Positions 33,058 through 42,471 of a DNA stretch of 64,000 bases are shown piece after piece (position 1 is the first letter of the stretch; each line of letters starts with the position of its first letter). Source of the DNA: Paenibacillus mucilaginosus 3016 (GTDB taxonomy: Bacteria; Bacillota; Bacilli; Paenibacillales; NBRC-103111). The position numbers and the translations under genes were made by a program. The stretch lies in NCBI RefSeq assembly GCF_000250655.1, contig NC_016935.1, positions 2,994,001 to 3,058,000 of the forward strand. Direction: 5' to 3'. Below the pieces are notes generated by a model. The model saw only the letters and a list, made by a program, of their open reading frames with translations, did not search any database and was not told where the DNA came from.

Positions 33058-35559
33058 ATGCTGGACCGTTTGAAGCAAACGTTCGTTCATCCCCCCGACG
33101 AATTCACGCCGGTACCGTTCTGGTTCTGGAACGACGAGCTGTCGAAGGAGGAAATCATAAGACAGATCCGCGACTTCCACGCGAAGGAGGTCGCGGGCTT
33201 CGTGCTCCATCCGCGCATGGGACTTCCGCGGTCCCAGCCTTACCTGGGGCCCGAGTTCCTGGACCTGGCCGAAGCGGCCGTGAAGGAAGCGGCGGAGCTC
33301 GGCATGCAGGTGATCCTCTACGATGAGGGCATGTATCCCTCCGGTGCGGCGAACGGCCTCGTGGTGAAGCGCAATCCGGCCTTCGCCAGCCGGGGGCTGC
33401 AGCTGACCGAGCATCCCTGCGCCGGGGCGGGCAGCACCCGGCTCCAGCTGAGCCGGGCTCCGGGAGAGCACATCGTCGCGGTCCTGGCCGTCCGCAAGGT
33501 GTCGGAGAAGGAGATCGACCCGAAGGCCACACGGCAGCTCCAATCCTCAACCGGTGAAACGATCGAATTCACACCGCCTGGCGAGGGGACTTGGTCCATT
33601 CTCGTGCTCAAGGATACCTTCTCCAAAGGGACGATCCGGGGCATTCACGAGGGTCAGGACGACGGGGATGCGGACGCGCCCCTGGCCGCCGACCTCCTGA
33701 ATCCGGAGGCGGTCCAGGCGTTCATTGAGCTGACGCACGAGAAATACTATGCGAAGCTGGGCGCTTACTTCGGCTCCACGGTGATCGCGATGTTCACCGA
33801 CGAGCCCGACCTGCTCGGCCGGCGGCATCTCCGCGGGCTGAAGCCGTGGACGACGGACCTGCTCGAAGAAGTGCTCGTCGCCGGCGTTGGTCCGGAAGAG
33901 CTGCCCGCCCTGTGGCTCGAGGCGGGGGAGGAGACGCAGCGCATCCGCAGCGCCTACGAGCATGCGGTCTACCTGCGGATGACGCGCTCCTACTACAAGC
34001 CGCTGTACGATTGGTGCGAGGCGCACGGGGTTGCCCTCACCGGCCATCCGGCGGCAAGCGACGATATCGGGCTGCTGAAATATTTTCACATCCCGGGGCA
34101 GGACGTCGTATGGCGCTTCATCGCTCCAGAGAACGATCTCGGGGTGACCGGAGTGCACAGCACACTCGGCAAATGCTCGGCGGACTCGGCCCGCCACCGG
34201 GGCAGACGGCGCAACCTCAACGAGGCCTTCGGGGTGTGCGGGAAGGAGAGCGGCTGGGCGCTGAAAGCGGACGAGATGAAGTGGTATCTCGATTGGCTGT
34301 TCGTGCGCGGTGTGAATCTCATCTCCCCGCATGCGTTCTATTACTCGATCCGGGATCAGCGCCGTGACGAGCGCCCGCCGGATGTGGGCCCGAACAACAT
34401 CTGGTGGCCCGAATACCGGCGGTTCTCCCGCTATATCAAGCGGATGAGCTGGCTCATGACGGACAGCGTCAACCAGGCACAGGTGGCGGTGCTCACCCCG
34501 CCCGCAGGTCTTCCCTGGAAGTCGGTGAGGGGACTCTACGAGCGCCAGCTCGAGTTCAACTACCTCGAAGAAGAGCTGCTGCACTCCGCGTGCGAGCTGG
34601 ACGGGGGCGTGCTGCGCATCGCGGACCAGGCGTACCGGGCCGTGCTGGTGGAGGACGGCAGCCGTTTCGGAGCGGAGACCTGGAGCAGGCTGCAGACCTT
34701 CGCGGAGCAGGGCGGCCTCGTGATCGAAGCCGTGGAAGAGGAGCGCGGCAGGGGCAGCGGCGCGGACATCGGCCAGCAGCGGACCACGCCGGCCGGGGCG
34801 GCGGAGCTGCTCGAAGCGGCGCTGGGCCGGGGCGCCAGCCTGTCTCCCGCCCATCGGGACATTCGGATCAGCCATGTGGTCAAAGAGGGCGTCCACTTCT
34901 TCTGCGTGGTCAATGAAGGAGAGACGGCCTACGAAGGGGCCTTCTGTCTTCCGGCTGCGGTCTCCGGCCGCACGGAAATCTGGCACCCCTGGCACGGGAC
35001 GGTGGAAGCGGCGGCAGCCGTACCTGCAGAGCACGGGGCAGAGCTTTCTCTGCGGATCGAACGGCGCGAAAGCCTCGTGATCGCAGTCGACCCCGGGCAG
35101 TCTGCGGCCCCGGCATCTGCAGATGCCGGCCGGTTGAGGCTCACGGAGGAAATCCCGGTCACGGCCGGCTGGCGTGTGCAGGGAGCGCCCGGCGTGGAAG
35201 AACCCGCCTCCCTCTCGTCCTGGACGGAATGGGAGGGTATGGCACATTACTCCGGTACGGTCGTCTATGAATGCAGCTTGCCGCTCGACGGCCGCACGGC
35301 AGGCGGGAACGCCAAAATCGTGCTCGACCTGGGCGAAGCCCACGAGCTGGTGCGGGTCTGGGTAAACGGCCGGGAGGCAGGGGCTGTGATGTGGAGTCCG
35401 TACCGGTTCCAGGTCGGGGAGCTGCTGCACGAAGGGGATAATGAGCTGACGGTAGCGGTAACGAACACGCTCGCGAACCGGTACGACGGGCAGTCGCTGC
35501 CCTCGGGCCTGATCGGTCCGGTGAAGCTGTCCGTCTATACGGCTGGGGAGGAGAGATAA
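33058..35559 (+). CDS. GH106-like glycoside hydrolase (probable alpha-L-rhamnosidase)
   Basis: The 833-residue cytosolic protein begins with the GH106-type segment PFWFWNDELSKEEIIRQI, then GFVLHPRMGL and ILYDEGMYPSGAANGL. A long TIM-barrel region follows with GSTVIAMFTDEPDLLGR (~residues 238-254) and DWCEAHGVALTGHPAA. The C-terminal ~130 residues form a galactose-binding-like domain (GTVVYECSLPLDG, then DLGEAHELVRVWVNGREAG). The enzyme probably removes alpha-L-rhamnose, or a similar sugar, from pectin fragments. The start follows CTGGAGGTAC. It is directly followed by an acetylesterase. Confidence 0.85.
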   Translation: MLDRLKQTFVHPPDEFTPVPFWFWNDELSKEEIIRQIRDFHAKEVAGFVLHPRMGLPRSQPYLGPEFLDLAEAAVKEAAELGMQVILYDEGMYPSGAANGLVVKRNPAFASRGLQLTEHPCAGAGSTRLQLSRAPGEHIVAVLAVRKVSEKEIDPKATRQLQSSTGETIEFTPPGEGTWSILVLKDTFSKGTIRGIHEGQDDGDADAPLAADLLNPEAVQAFIELTHEKYYAKLGAYFGSTVIAMFTDEPDLLGRRHLRGLKPWTTDLLEEVLVAGVGPEELPALWLEAGEETQRIRSAYEHAVYLRMTRSYYKPLYDWCEAHGVALTGHPAASDDIGLLKYFHIPGQDVVWRFIAPENDLGVTGVHSTLGKCSADSARHRGRRRNLNEAFGVCGKESGWALKADEMKWYLDWLFVRGVNLISPHAFYYSIRDQRRDERPPDVGPNNIWWPEYRRFSRYIKRMSWLMTDSVNQAQVAVLTPPAGLPWKSVRGLYERQLEFNYLEEELLHSACELDGGVLRIADQAYRAVLVEDGSRFGAETWSRLQTFAEQGGLVIEAVEEERGRGSGADIGQQRTTPAGAAELLEAALGRGASLSPAHRDIRISHVVKEGVHFFCVVNEGETAYEGAFCLPAAVSGRTEIWHPWHGTVEAAAAVPAEHGAELSLRIERRESLVIAVDPGQSAAPASADAGRLRLTEEIPVTAGWRVQGAPGVEEPASLSSWTEWEGMAHYSGTVVYECSLPLDGRTAGGNAKIVLDLGEAHELVRVWVNGREAGAVMWSPYRFQVGELLHEGDNELTVAVTNTLANRYDGQSLPSGLIGPVKLSVYTAGEER

Positions 35560-35561
35560 CG

Positions 35562-36236
35562 ATGAGCGCGGAAAAGAAGATCAAAGTCTATCTGGCAGGC
35601 GATTCCACGGTTCAGACGTATCCGGAGGAACGGGCGCCGCAAGCCGGATGGGGCCAGTTTATTGCGGAGCATTTTACAACAAAGGTTCTCTTCGTTAACC
35701 GGGCGATCGGCGGGCGCAGCTCGAAGACGTTCGTTGAGGAAGGGCGCCTGGCGGAGATCCTCGCGGAGATCGGGGAAGGGGACTATCTCTTCGTGCAGAT
35801 GGGGCACAATGATGCGACGCCGAGCAGGCCGGAGCGGTACACAGAGCCGTTCGGCAGCTATAAGGACTATCTGCGGCAGTACATCACGGGCGCGCGCGAG
35901 CATGGGGCCCGGCCGGTGCTGATTACACCGATGGGCCGCCTGCACTACGAGGACGGCGTCTTCCTCAACGACTTCGCGGACTACTGCACGGCGATGAAGG
36001 AACTGGCGGAGGAGCAGGGTGTGCCGCTCGTCGACCTCATGACCCGCAGCCTGGCCGATTATGCGGCGATGGGCTATGACGAGGCGCAGCGCCTGTTCAT
36101 GATCTCCGTGAACGGCACGGACCTCACGCACTTCAGGGAGGCCGGCGCGCAGCGGATTGCAGCCCTCCTGGCCGAGGGGGTGCGGGAGCTGGGGATCCCG
36201 CTGTCGGAGCAGGTGCCGGTGCTGCAGGAAAAGTAG
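35562..36236 (+). CDS. Rhamnogalacturonan acetylesterase (SGNH/GDSL)
   Basis: The 224-residue SGNH hydrolase has all four blocks: nucleophile Ser in LAGDSTVQTY, Gly in AIGGRSSKTF, Asn in QMGHNDATP and the Asp/His pair in GTDLTHFREAG. It de-acetylates rhamnogalacturonan fragments. There is no signal peptide, so like the GH106-like enzyme two bases upstream it acts on imported oligosaccharides. The ATG follows GGGGAGGAGAG. Confidence 0.93.
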   Translation: MSAEKKIKVYLAGDSTVQTYPEERAPQAGWGQFIAEHFTTKVLFVNRAIGGRSSKTFVEEGRLAEILAEIGEGDYLFVQMGHNDATPSRPERYTEPFGSYKDYLRQYITGAREHGARPVLITPMGRLHYEDGVFLNDFADYCTAMKELAEEQGVPLVDLMTRSLADYAAMGYDEAQRLFMISVNGTDLTHFREAGAQRIAALLAEGVRELGIPLSEQVPVLQEK

Positions 36237-36274
36237 CAGGGCGCTGCAGGAAGTAATGGATTGTATGGAAACGG

Positions 36275-36321
36275 AAGGGAGCCGATTCGCCTCAAGAGAG
36301 GGGGAGTCAGGTTCCCTTTTT
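36275..36321 (+). terminator. Intrinsic terminator after the acetylesterase
   Basis: AAGGGAGCC pairs with GGTTCCCTT (one mismatch) around a 26-base loop and is followed by TTTTT. Confidence 0.55.
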
Positions 36322-36563
36322 GTGTTCAATATCAGAAAGGATAACTCGCGTTAGCAAAGTCATTCGTCTGGGGTTACCCCTGCGGATTCACCGGGCACTT
36401 GCGAGGCGGTATCCGGTTTATGCTCTATGGCGTGGCGGAGTGCCCGGCTTTTCTGCTGCGGCCCGCTTCTGTGAATCTTTTAACAAAACATGGAAATCGT
36501 CTCCTGGACCGGGAAATTTTCTGATATACTGTGGCTACCAAATCAGGAATACGGGTGAAGAGA

Positions 36564-38210
36564 ATGCCGCAAGGAACGAACCGGATTGCCGACCGTGAGT
36601 CGGAGTTTATCGTAGGCAGGGAACGGGAAATGGAGCTTTTTCGCGCGCTGCTTGAGCGGCGCCGGGGCGCTGGTGAGGGTGTGGGACCGCTGACGATCCT
36701 GCACTTGTACGGCACAGGCGGGGTAGGCAAAAGCACGCTCCTCCGCCAGTTCCTCCGGGAGGCGGAGGAGAAGGGGGAGACGGCCCTGCTGCTCGACAGC
36801 CGCGACTTTGTGCATACGGAGCAGGGGCTCTTCGAAGCGCTGCTCCGGCAGCTGCAGGGGGTGACGCCGGCAGGTTCGGATCCGCAGGCTGCTGCGCTGC
36901 AGCCTGCAAGAATGGGCTGGCTGGCGGCGCTCGAACGCCTGCCGGCGGACCGCCGGCTGATCCTGGCGTTCGATACGTTCGAGGAGATGCAGGACATCGA
37001 GGCGCTGCTCCGCGACCGTCTGCTCCCGTGGCTGCCCGAAGGGGCACTGGTGCTGCTGGCCGGACGGCTTGCCCTCGGCAGCGGGTGGATGAGATCGCCT
37101 GCTTGGAGGGAGCGTGTCCGCCAGCTGCCGGTGGAGCACCTCTCCAGGCCCGACTGCATGCGCTACCTGGAGCAGTGCGGGGTGCGGGAGGAAGAGCAGA
37201 AGGAGCGGGTCTGGCGCCAGACGCACGGCCACCCGCTGTCCCTGTCGCTGGCGGCAGCCGCCCATGCCCTCAGCGGGAGCTGGGAAGAAGCCGCGCCGCT
37301 CGACTGGTTCGCGGAGGTGGCGGCCCTCTGGCTCCGGGAAGTCCCGGACGGGGAGCTGCGGAAGCTGGTTGAAGCGGCTTCGGTGCTGCGGGTGTTCGAC
37401 CAGGAGCTCCTCTCGTCGAGCCTGGAGGCCGAGGTGCCGGCCGAGGTATTCGACCGGCTGACCGGGCTATCCTTCGTCCGCAAGTCGGAGAGAGGCTGGC
37501 AGCTGCACGACTTGATGCGGGAGACGACGGAGGCCCGGCTCAGGGAGCGGGCGCCGAAGCTGCACCGGCAGATCAAGGACCGGATCGCGGCCTACTATGC
37601 CGATGAGATCATCGCCGCCTCCGGAAGAAAGAATATGGACTGGGAGGTTGGCGAGCTGTTCCGCCATGCCGGGGTAGAGGTGCTGCCGGCCCTGACGGCC
37701 GAGCGCTCCCGCAGCCGGTACTACTGGGAGACGGTGACGGAATCCTCGCTCGGGGATGCTCTCGCCTATCTTGAGGGACGGAGGAGCAGCATGACGGCGA
37801 TCCGGGGCTGGGAGACCGATCCCCAGACCGGCCAAAGCTTCCGCATCGATTACTCGGCGGAAGCGGTCAGGTACAATTCGGCCGGCCTGGACCTCGAGGA
37901 GGTGTTCCGGCTCGAGCCGTCATCCATTCAGCTGCTGCGGGATGCGGAAGGGGGAACTCAGGCTCTGTCCGTGAACATCCCCATCCACAAGGGGACCCTG
38001 ACCTGGCTGACCAGGGACCCTTTCTGCGGCCCGTATCTCCGGTCGCTGTCCCCGGGCGAGCTGCGGGCGCTGGAAGCTCCGCCGGAGCGCCCGGCCGGCT
38101 GGTTCCTGCGGTGCTCGGATTATGCCGACCTCATGAATCCGGCCGTACGCACGGAAGGGGTCTATCTCATCTATTCGTATATCGGCCGGGGCGGCATCCT
38201 CATCTGCTAG
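36564..38210 (+). CDS. STAND-ATPase part of a split LuxR-type regulator
   Basis: This 548-residue N-terminal part holds a STAND/AAA NTPase: Walker A YGTGGVGKST (~residues 51-60), a Walker B-like RRLILAFDTFEEM and a helical arm. A further domain follows (SSLGDALAYLEGRR onward) that ends at a TAG (38208-38210). The same frame reopens at once and continues to a GerE helix-turn-helix, so this is the front of one gene cut by a nonsense codon. The ATG at 36564 has only a weak GTGAAGAG site. If it is not suppressed, the product cannot bind DNA. Confidence 0.75.
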   Translation: MPQGTNRIADRESEFIVGREREMELFRALLERRRGAGEGVGPLTILHLYGTGGVGKSTLLRQFLREAEEKGETALLLDSRDFVHTEQGLFEALLRQLQGVTPAGSDPQAAALQPARMGWLAALERLPADRRLILAFDTFEEMQDIEALLRDRLLPWLPEGALVLLAGRLALGSGWMRSPAWRERVRQLPVEHLSRPDCMRYLEQCGVREEEQKERVWRQTHGHPLSLSLAAAAHALSGSWEEAAPLDWFAEVAALWLREVPDGELRKLVEAASVLRVFDQELLSSSLEAEVPAEVFDRLTGLSFVRKSERGWQLHDLMRETTEARLRERAPKLHRQIKDRIAAYYADEIIAASGRKNMDWEVGELFRHAGVEVLPALTAERSRSRYYWETVTESSLGDALAYLEGRRSSMTAIRGWETDPQTGQSFRIDYSAEAVRYNSAGLDLEEVFRLEPSSIQLLRDAEGGTQALSVNIPIHKGTLTWLTRDPFCGPYLRSLSPGELRALEAPPERPAGWFLRCSDYADLMNPAVRTEGVYLIYSYIGRGGILIC

Positions 38211-38264
38211 CCTTATCCTACGGAGATTACCCGCAAGGCCTACATTGGCTTCGGGTTCAGCGAG

Positions 38265-38648
38265 GTGCCCCAGGCCGAGCACCGGAACTATGACGGCGTC
38301 ACGCCTGCTCCAACCTATGTGCTCGATGCCAGAGGCGCCAAGCTCCGCTCCTTCTTCGAAGGGCTGCTCGGCAAGCCGGATGCGGCGAAGACCTCTGCCG
38401 AGACCGCGTCGTCTGCGGAAGCGGGCGGCAGCGGCGGAGAAGCCGCCGGTCCCTCCCCGCTGTGGGAGAAGCTGACGGAGCGGGAACGCGAAGTCGCGGG
38501 GCTCGTGCTCGGCGGCTGCTCCAACCCGGAGATCGGCGCGAGGCTGTATATCTCGGAGGTGACGGTGAAGAAGCACCTCAAATCCGTCTACGCCAAGCTC
38601 GGAATCACGAAGCGCATCCAGCTTGCCGGCCTGCTGCTCGGGGAGTGA
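38265..38648 (+). CDS. LuxR/GerE helix-turn-helix part of the split regulator
   Basis: The frame is the same as the upstream STAND part. Coding sense in fact begins directly after the TAG (PYPTEITRKAYIGFGFSEVP); 38265 is merely the first GTG. An Ala/Glu/Ser linker leads to the GerE domain: LTEREREVAGLVLGG, then SEVTVKKHLKSVYAKLGI. Without the ATPase part it has no signal input. The stop lies eight bases from the convergent P450 stop. Expected target genes in the split state are unknown. Confidence 0.75.
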   Translation: MPQAEHRNYDGVTPAPTYVLDARGAKLRSFFEGLLGKPDAAKTSAETASSAEAGGSGGEAAGPSPLWEKLTEREREVAGLVLGGCSNPEIGARLYISEVTVKKHLKSVYAKLGITKRIQLAGLLLGE

Positions 38649-38656
38649 GCCGGTCC

Positions 38657-40018
38657 TTAGCGCTGACGCCGCTCGGCGGTAACGCGGATGCCTCCCTTCG
38701 GGGCAAGCGTGAGCAGCGCCTCAGGGACGGCCGGCGGATGGCCGGGCACATGGCGGAGCCGGTACCGCTGGCCGATGACGACGAGAATCTGCACCATCTC
38801 CAGCATCGCGAAGTGATTGCCGATGCAGGACCTCGGTCCGGCACCGAACGGGAAGTAAGCCATCTGCGGCAGCGACTTCAGGAGCCCGTTCTCGAACCGC
38901 TCCGGCCGGAAGGCCAGCGGGGCGTCGAAGTACTTGTCGCTCGTATGCAGCGGGTAGGGGCTGATCATAATCACTTCTCCCTGGCGCAGGGACAGCGGAC
39001 CGATCACCACGTCCTCCAGTGCCGTCCGGCTGGTAATATACCCGGCAGGCCGCAGCCGGAGCGTCTCCCAGAGGACATTCTGCGTATACTCGAGCGCGGG
39101 GTAATCGTCCGCAGCCGGCAGCCGGCCGCCCAGGACGCGCTCCCATTCCTCGAGGAGCTTGGTTTCCACTTCGGTATGACGCATGAGGAAGTCGAAGGCC
39201 CACGCCAGCGTATGGGCCGACGTCTCATGTCCGGCGAGGAACATCGTCATGATCTCGTCACGCAGCTGGCGGTCGGTCATGCCGGAGCCGTCCTGCTCGT
39301 CCACGGCGGACATCAGGGCGGAGAGCAGATCCTGCCGGGACCCGGGTCCCTGGGCCCGGCGCTCCCCGATCAGCCGGAACACGATATCATCGAGCGTGCG
39401 CAGCGCCCCCGTGTATTCGCGGTTCTGCCGGGTGGGGACGAACAGGGGCAGCCGGACGAGCTGCCGGATCTTCTCCGAGGCGATCCGGTTGACGGAGTCG
39501 AAGGCTTGCCCGATCATGTCGAGCTCGCTGCGGGAATCATAGCTGAACATGGTGCTGGCGATAATGTCGAAGGTAATGGCGAACAGATCGTGCGTGAGGT
39601 CCCGGGTGTCCCCGTCCTTCCAGCTGTCCAGCCTCGTGAGGGTGCTGGCGGCCATATTGTCCGCGAACCGCTGAATCTGGGTGCGCGTCAGTTTGGGCTG
39701 CAGAATGCGGCGCTGCCGCTGGTGGAACTCGCCCTGGCTGAGCACAAGTCCTTCGCCGGTCAGCCGTTTGAGCTCGTCGAAGGTGCCGGCTTTGGTGAAG
39801 GAGTCGGCCTTAGTAACGAACACCTCCTTGAGCAGATCCGGGTGGAACAAAGCATGGAAGCGCTGGGGGCCTAGCCGGAAGACGGCCGCGTGGCCGTAAG
39901 TGCGGTGCAGCTGCGTCATAAACTCAAGCGGATCCTGGCGGAAAGCGGCCAGGGAGCTGCCGATACGGGTTTCTTTGGGAAGGGCCGAAGGGGCCTTGGT
40001 TTCGGTAAGCGGGTTCAT
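38657..40018 (-). CDS. Cytochrome P450 (CYP102-like heme domain)
   Basis: The 453-residue heme monooxygenase shows the I-helix AGHETSAHTLAW, K-helix ETLRLRPAG, the PERF motif FRPERFENG and the heme-thiolate loop FGAGPRSCIGNHF. No reductase domain follows, so it needs an external redox partner. Sequence style resembles class II-like soluble bacterial P450s that hydroxylate fatty acids or terpenoids; the substrate is unknown. The start at 40018 follows AAGGAGG with 10-base spacing; the ATG seven codons earlier overlaps that site. Confidence 0.93.
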   Translation of the reverse strand: MNPLTETKAPSALPKETRIGSSLAAFRQDPLEFMTQLHRTYGHAAVFRLGPQRFHALFHPDLLKEVFVTKADSFTKAGTFDELKRLTGEGLVLSQGEFHQRQRRILQPKLTRTQIQRFADNMAASTLTRLDSWKDGDTRDLTHDLFAITFDIIASTMFSYDSRSELDMIGQAFDSVNRIASEKIRQLVRLPLFVPTRQNREYTGALRTLDDIVFRLIGERRAQGPGSRQDLLSALMSAVDEQDGSGMTDRQLRDEIMTMFLAGHETSAHTLAWAFDFLMRHTEVETKLLEEWERVLGGRLPAADDYPALEYTQNVLWETLRLRPAGYITSRTALEDVVIGPLSLRQGEVIMISPYPLHTSDKYFDAPLAFRPERFENGLLKSLPQMAYFPFGAGPRSCIGNHFAMLEMVQILVVIGQRYRLRHVPGHPPAVPEALLTLAPKGGIRVTAERRQR

Positions 40019-40270
40019 GGTTATGATGTCCTCCTTCATCCTGCGCTCAGCCGGTCAATTACCGGCTGACTCCGTCATTATGGCATGGGGATGAAGGGAA
40101 GGGGCAGTACCCGGTAGGATACTTTTGCGGGACCGGGAGGATAGGACAGCGGGAGCCGGAAGAAAACCCTTCGCATTTGACAGTAAATGGTTCCCATTTT
40201 GTCCTGTTACGTAAGGGAATCCCCCAGAAACCTCAACAGCTTCCCCCTGCTTGCCCAAAGGAGGTACGGC

Positions 40271-40447
40271 ATGAAATTCGATACGGCGGTCAAAGCAGCC
40301 CCGTTCGCCATCATCCTGTTGATGATGTTTGCCCTGTTTGGCAGAAAGTACGTAACGTATGCGCCAGCCATCGGTTGGTTAGGAACGTTCGCTGTGCCCC
40401 TCCTGCTGGCGATCTGGTATGTGGTGTTGAAGCTTCGGAAGGAATAG
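40271..40447 (+). CDS. Small membrane protein
   Basis: The 58-residue protein has two predicted membrane helices (FAIILLMMFALFG and WLGTFAVPLLLAIWYVVL) and a basic C-terminus. The ATG follows AAAGGAGG. It is divergent from the P450 gene. I do not recognise a family. Confidence 0.65.
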   Translation: MKFDTAVKAAPFAIILLMMFALFGRKYVTYAPAIGWLGTFAVPLLLAIWYVVLKLRKE

Positions 40448-40573
40448 GCGGTACGGAGCGGCTTCAAAAGCTGCTGTTCCTCGACACCTCCCGGTTCACA
40501 TGCCTGTTCAGAGGATGCGAAGCGGGAAGAGCGGAGGCGGTTCGCTTCTTCCCTGCTTTGTTCATGTCAAGCA

Positions 40574-40608
40574 AAACAGCCCCCGATGGGATGCATCGGG
40601 GGCTGTTT
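40574..40608. terminator. Bidirectional terminator
   Basis: AAACAGCCCCCGATG and CATCGGGGGCTGTTT are perfectly complementary over a five-base loop. It serves the small membrane gene on one side and the DUF2797 gene on the other. Confidence 0.9.
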
Positions 40609-40661
40609 CATTCCGGGCTCTGCAGATCATGGATGATACGATGGCAGGATGAGAACAGTCT

Positions 40662-41495
40662 TTAGAATACGAGCTGGTCTTCGGCCTCCTCGGCAGGCAC
40701 CGGGGCTGCGATGTCGATATTCACCTTGTAGCCGCTGAATTTTTTGACATTGAGAACGGCCCCTTCGAAGATCAGGTAATTGCCCTTGATCCCGATGAGC
40801 CGGTCCGTGATGAGCGGAGCCTTGGCCAGATCGTAGGTCTTGATCTTTTCGGGTGACTGGAGCTGGGGATACACGAACTCATGTACCTCCTCGTCATCCA
40901 GCAGATACGGACGGAACGCTTCGGGCACGTAGGCCAGAATCTCCTGCCGGCTCCGCAGCAGGTCGATCTCGTCGACCTGGCCCTTGAGCATTTTGCGCCA
41001 GTCGGTCTTGTCCATCACGTGCTTGCTCAGCTCGAATTCGAGCTCGCCGGCGAGCTTCCGTGTCGGCAGCTCCGCCAGCGGAATCGCCTGCATCGCGCCC
41101 TGGTCGGTCCAGCGCTTCATCTGGTTGCCCTTGCGCGTCAGGCCGACCTTCAGGCCGCTGCTCACCGCAAGATAGACATAGTGCGGAACCATGCAGTAGG
41201 TCTGCGCGAACTCGGGGTCCCGGCAGGTCCCCTGATCGAAGTGGCATTCATGAGGCTTCACGATGCAGAGATCGTTCTCGGCCAGCTCGGTAAAACAGGG
41301 ATAGCAGTAGCCGGAGTTATAGGTTTTCTTGATCTTCCGCGAGCAGTGAACACAGCGGATCTCTCCCGTGAACTGGATGTGGAGCGTCTCACCGATCCAG
41401 TCGTTGAGGGGGATTTCGGTATCGTCGAGCTTCAATCTATACTGAACCGGCGCTTCGTACCGGTGGGCAAGGCCTTGCAGCATTCCGCTGGGCAT
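40662..41495 (-). CDS. DUF2797 family protein
   Basis: The 277-residue cytosolic protein has a Cys-rich segment typical of DUF2797: IRCVHCSRKIKKTYNSGYCYPCF (~residues 45-67) with two CxxC-like pairs, followed by a GIY-YIG-like core (YVYLAVSSGLKVGLTRKGN). Members resemble GIY-YIG nuclease folds but have no established function. The start MPSGML follows AGGAGG with 8-base spacing; the longer reading upstream lacks a site. Confidence 0.88.
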   Translation of the reverse strand: MPSGMLQGLAHRYEAPVQYRLKLDDTEIPLNDWIGETLHIQFTGEIRCVHCSRKIKKTYNSGYCYPCFTELAENDLCIVKPHECHFDQGTCRDPEFAQTYCMVPHYVYLAVSSGLKVGLTRKGNQMKRWTDQGAMQAIPLAELPTRKLAGELEFELSKHVMDKTDWRKMLKGQVDEIDLLRSRQEILAYVPEAFRPYLLDDEEVHEFVYPQLQSPEKIKTYDLAKAPLITDRLIGIKGNYLIFEGAVLNVKKFSGYKVNIDIAAPVPAEEAEDQLVF

Positions 41496-41742
41496 AAGGG
41501 AAATCCTCCTGTTGTGCATGTAATGATGTGAGAAAGTAAGAATGAATGTTCCTCTATTATACCTCCTCCACCCCCAAAGGGACAGGAAGGAAAGGGAAAA
41601 TCGCGGGACGGGCGGGATCTCCGGGGGGAAAAGTACCGGAATTGAAACATTTGGGCGGGATCTACCGTCTGCCCTTAGGATCATTGCGGTGAAGGCCGGA
41701 TGGCTGTGACGCACTAGAGAGAAAAGGAACAGGTGAGGAACG

Positions 41743-42471
41743 ATGGAAGAAGTTCGGGTGCTTGTCGCCGATGACGAGAAAGAAATCCGGGAGCTGCTCA
41801 GGCTCTATCTGGAGCGGGAAAGGTGCCGCGTAGATCTGGCCGCAGACGGGGAGGAGGCGCTTCGACGGTTCGGGGGGCAGACGTACAGTCTGGTTCTGCT
41901 GGACCTGATGATGCCGGGTCTGGACGGCGTGGAGGTGTGCCGGCGCATCCGCGCCGTCTCGAACGTGCCGATCCTCATGCTGACCGCCAAGGATCAGGAG
42001 ATCGACAAGGTGCTCGGCCTCAGTATGGGGGCCGATGATTATATCACGAAGCCGTTCAGCATCCACGAGGTGATGGCCAGGGTGAAGGCGCAGCTGCGCC
42101 GCTTCAGAGTGCTGGGCAGTGAGGCGGACGCCGGCGGGGGCGGGAGCCGCGATCATGCCGTACTGCGCTTCCGGAATCTGACGGTCGATACCCGGACCTA
42201 TACGGTAACCAAGGACGGGCACGAGGTAAACCTCACCGCCAAGGAGTTCCAGCTCCTGAAGCTGTTCGCCTCGCACCCCCACCAGGTGTTCACGAAAACC
42301 CAGCTGTTCCGGCAGGTGTGGGACAGCGAGTATCTCGAAGATGACAATACCGTGATGGTGCATATCCGCAAGCTCCGTCTCAAAATCGAAGACGACCCGT
42401 CCGACCCGAAACGCATCCAGACCGTATGGGGAATCGGGTACAAATTCGCAGGTGAGCCTCATGAAGCGTAA
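41743..42471 (+). CDS. OmpR-family response regulator of the bacitracin-type module
   Basis: The 242-residue regulator has a receiver domain with acidic pocket DD (10-11), phospho-acceptor Asp54 (LVLLDLMMPG), the conserved Thr and Lys (LTAKD, ITKPFS), and a C-terminal winged helix (FTKTQLFRQVWDSEYLEDD, then RIQTVWGIGYKF). It forms a two-component system with the histidine kinase that it overlaps by 11 bases. The likely target is the ABC/uppP operon behind it, where an 11-bp-spaced array fits OmpR-type binding. Confidence 0.93.
   Translation: MEEVRVLVADDEKEIRELLRLYLERERCRVDLAADGEEALRRFGGQTYSLVLLDLMMPGLDGVEVCRRIRAVSNVPILMLTAKDQEIDKVLGLSMGADDYITKPFSIHEVMARVKAQLRRFRVLGSEADAGGGGSRDHAVLRFRNLTVDTRTYTVTKDGHEVNLTAKEFQLLKLFASHPHQVFTKTQLFRQVWDSEYLEDDNTVMVHIRKLRLKIEDDPSDPKRIQTVWGIGYKFAGEPHEA

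Noticed and set aside
33547-35430. 627-residue minus-strand frame opposite the GH106-like gene
   Set aside because: Antisense shadow; no domain or start signal.
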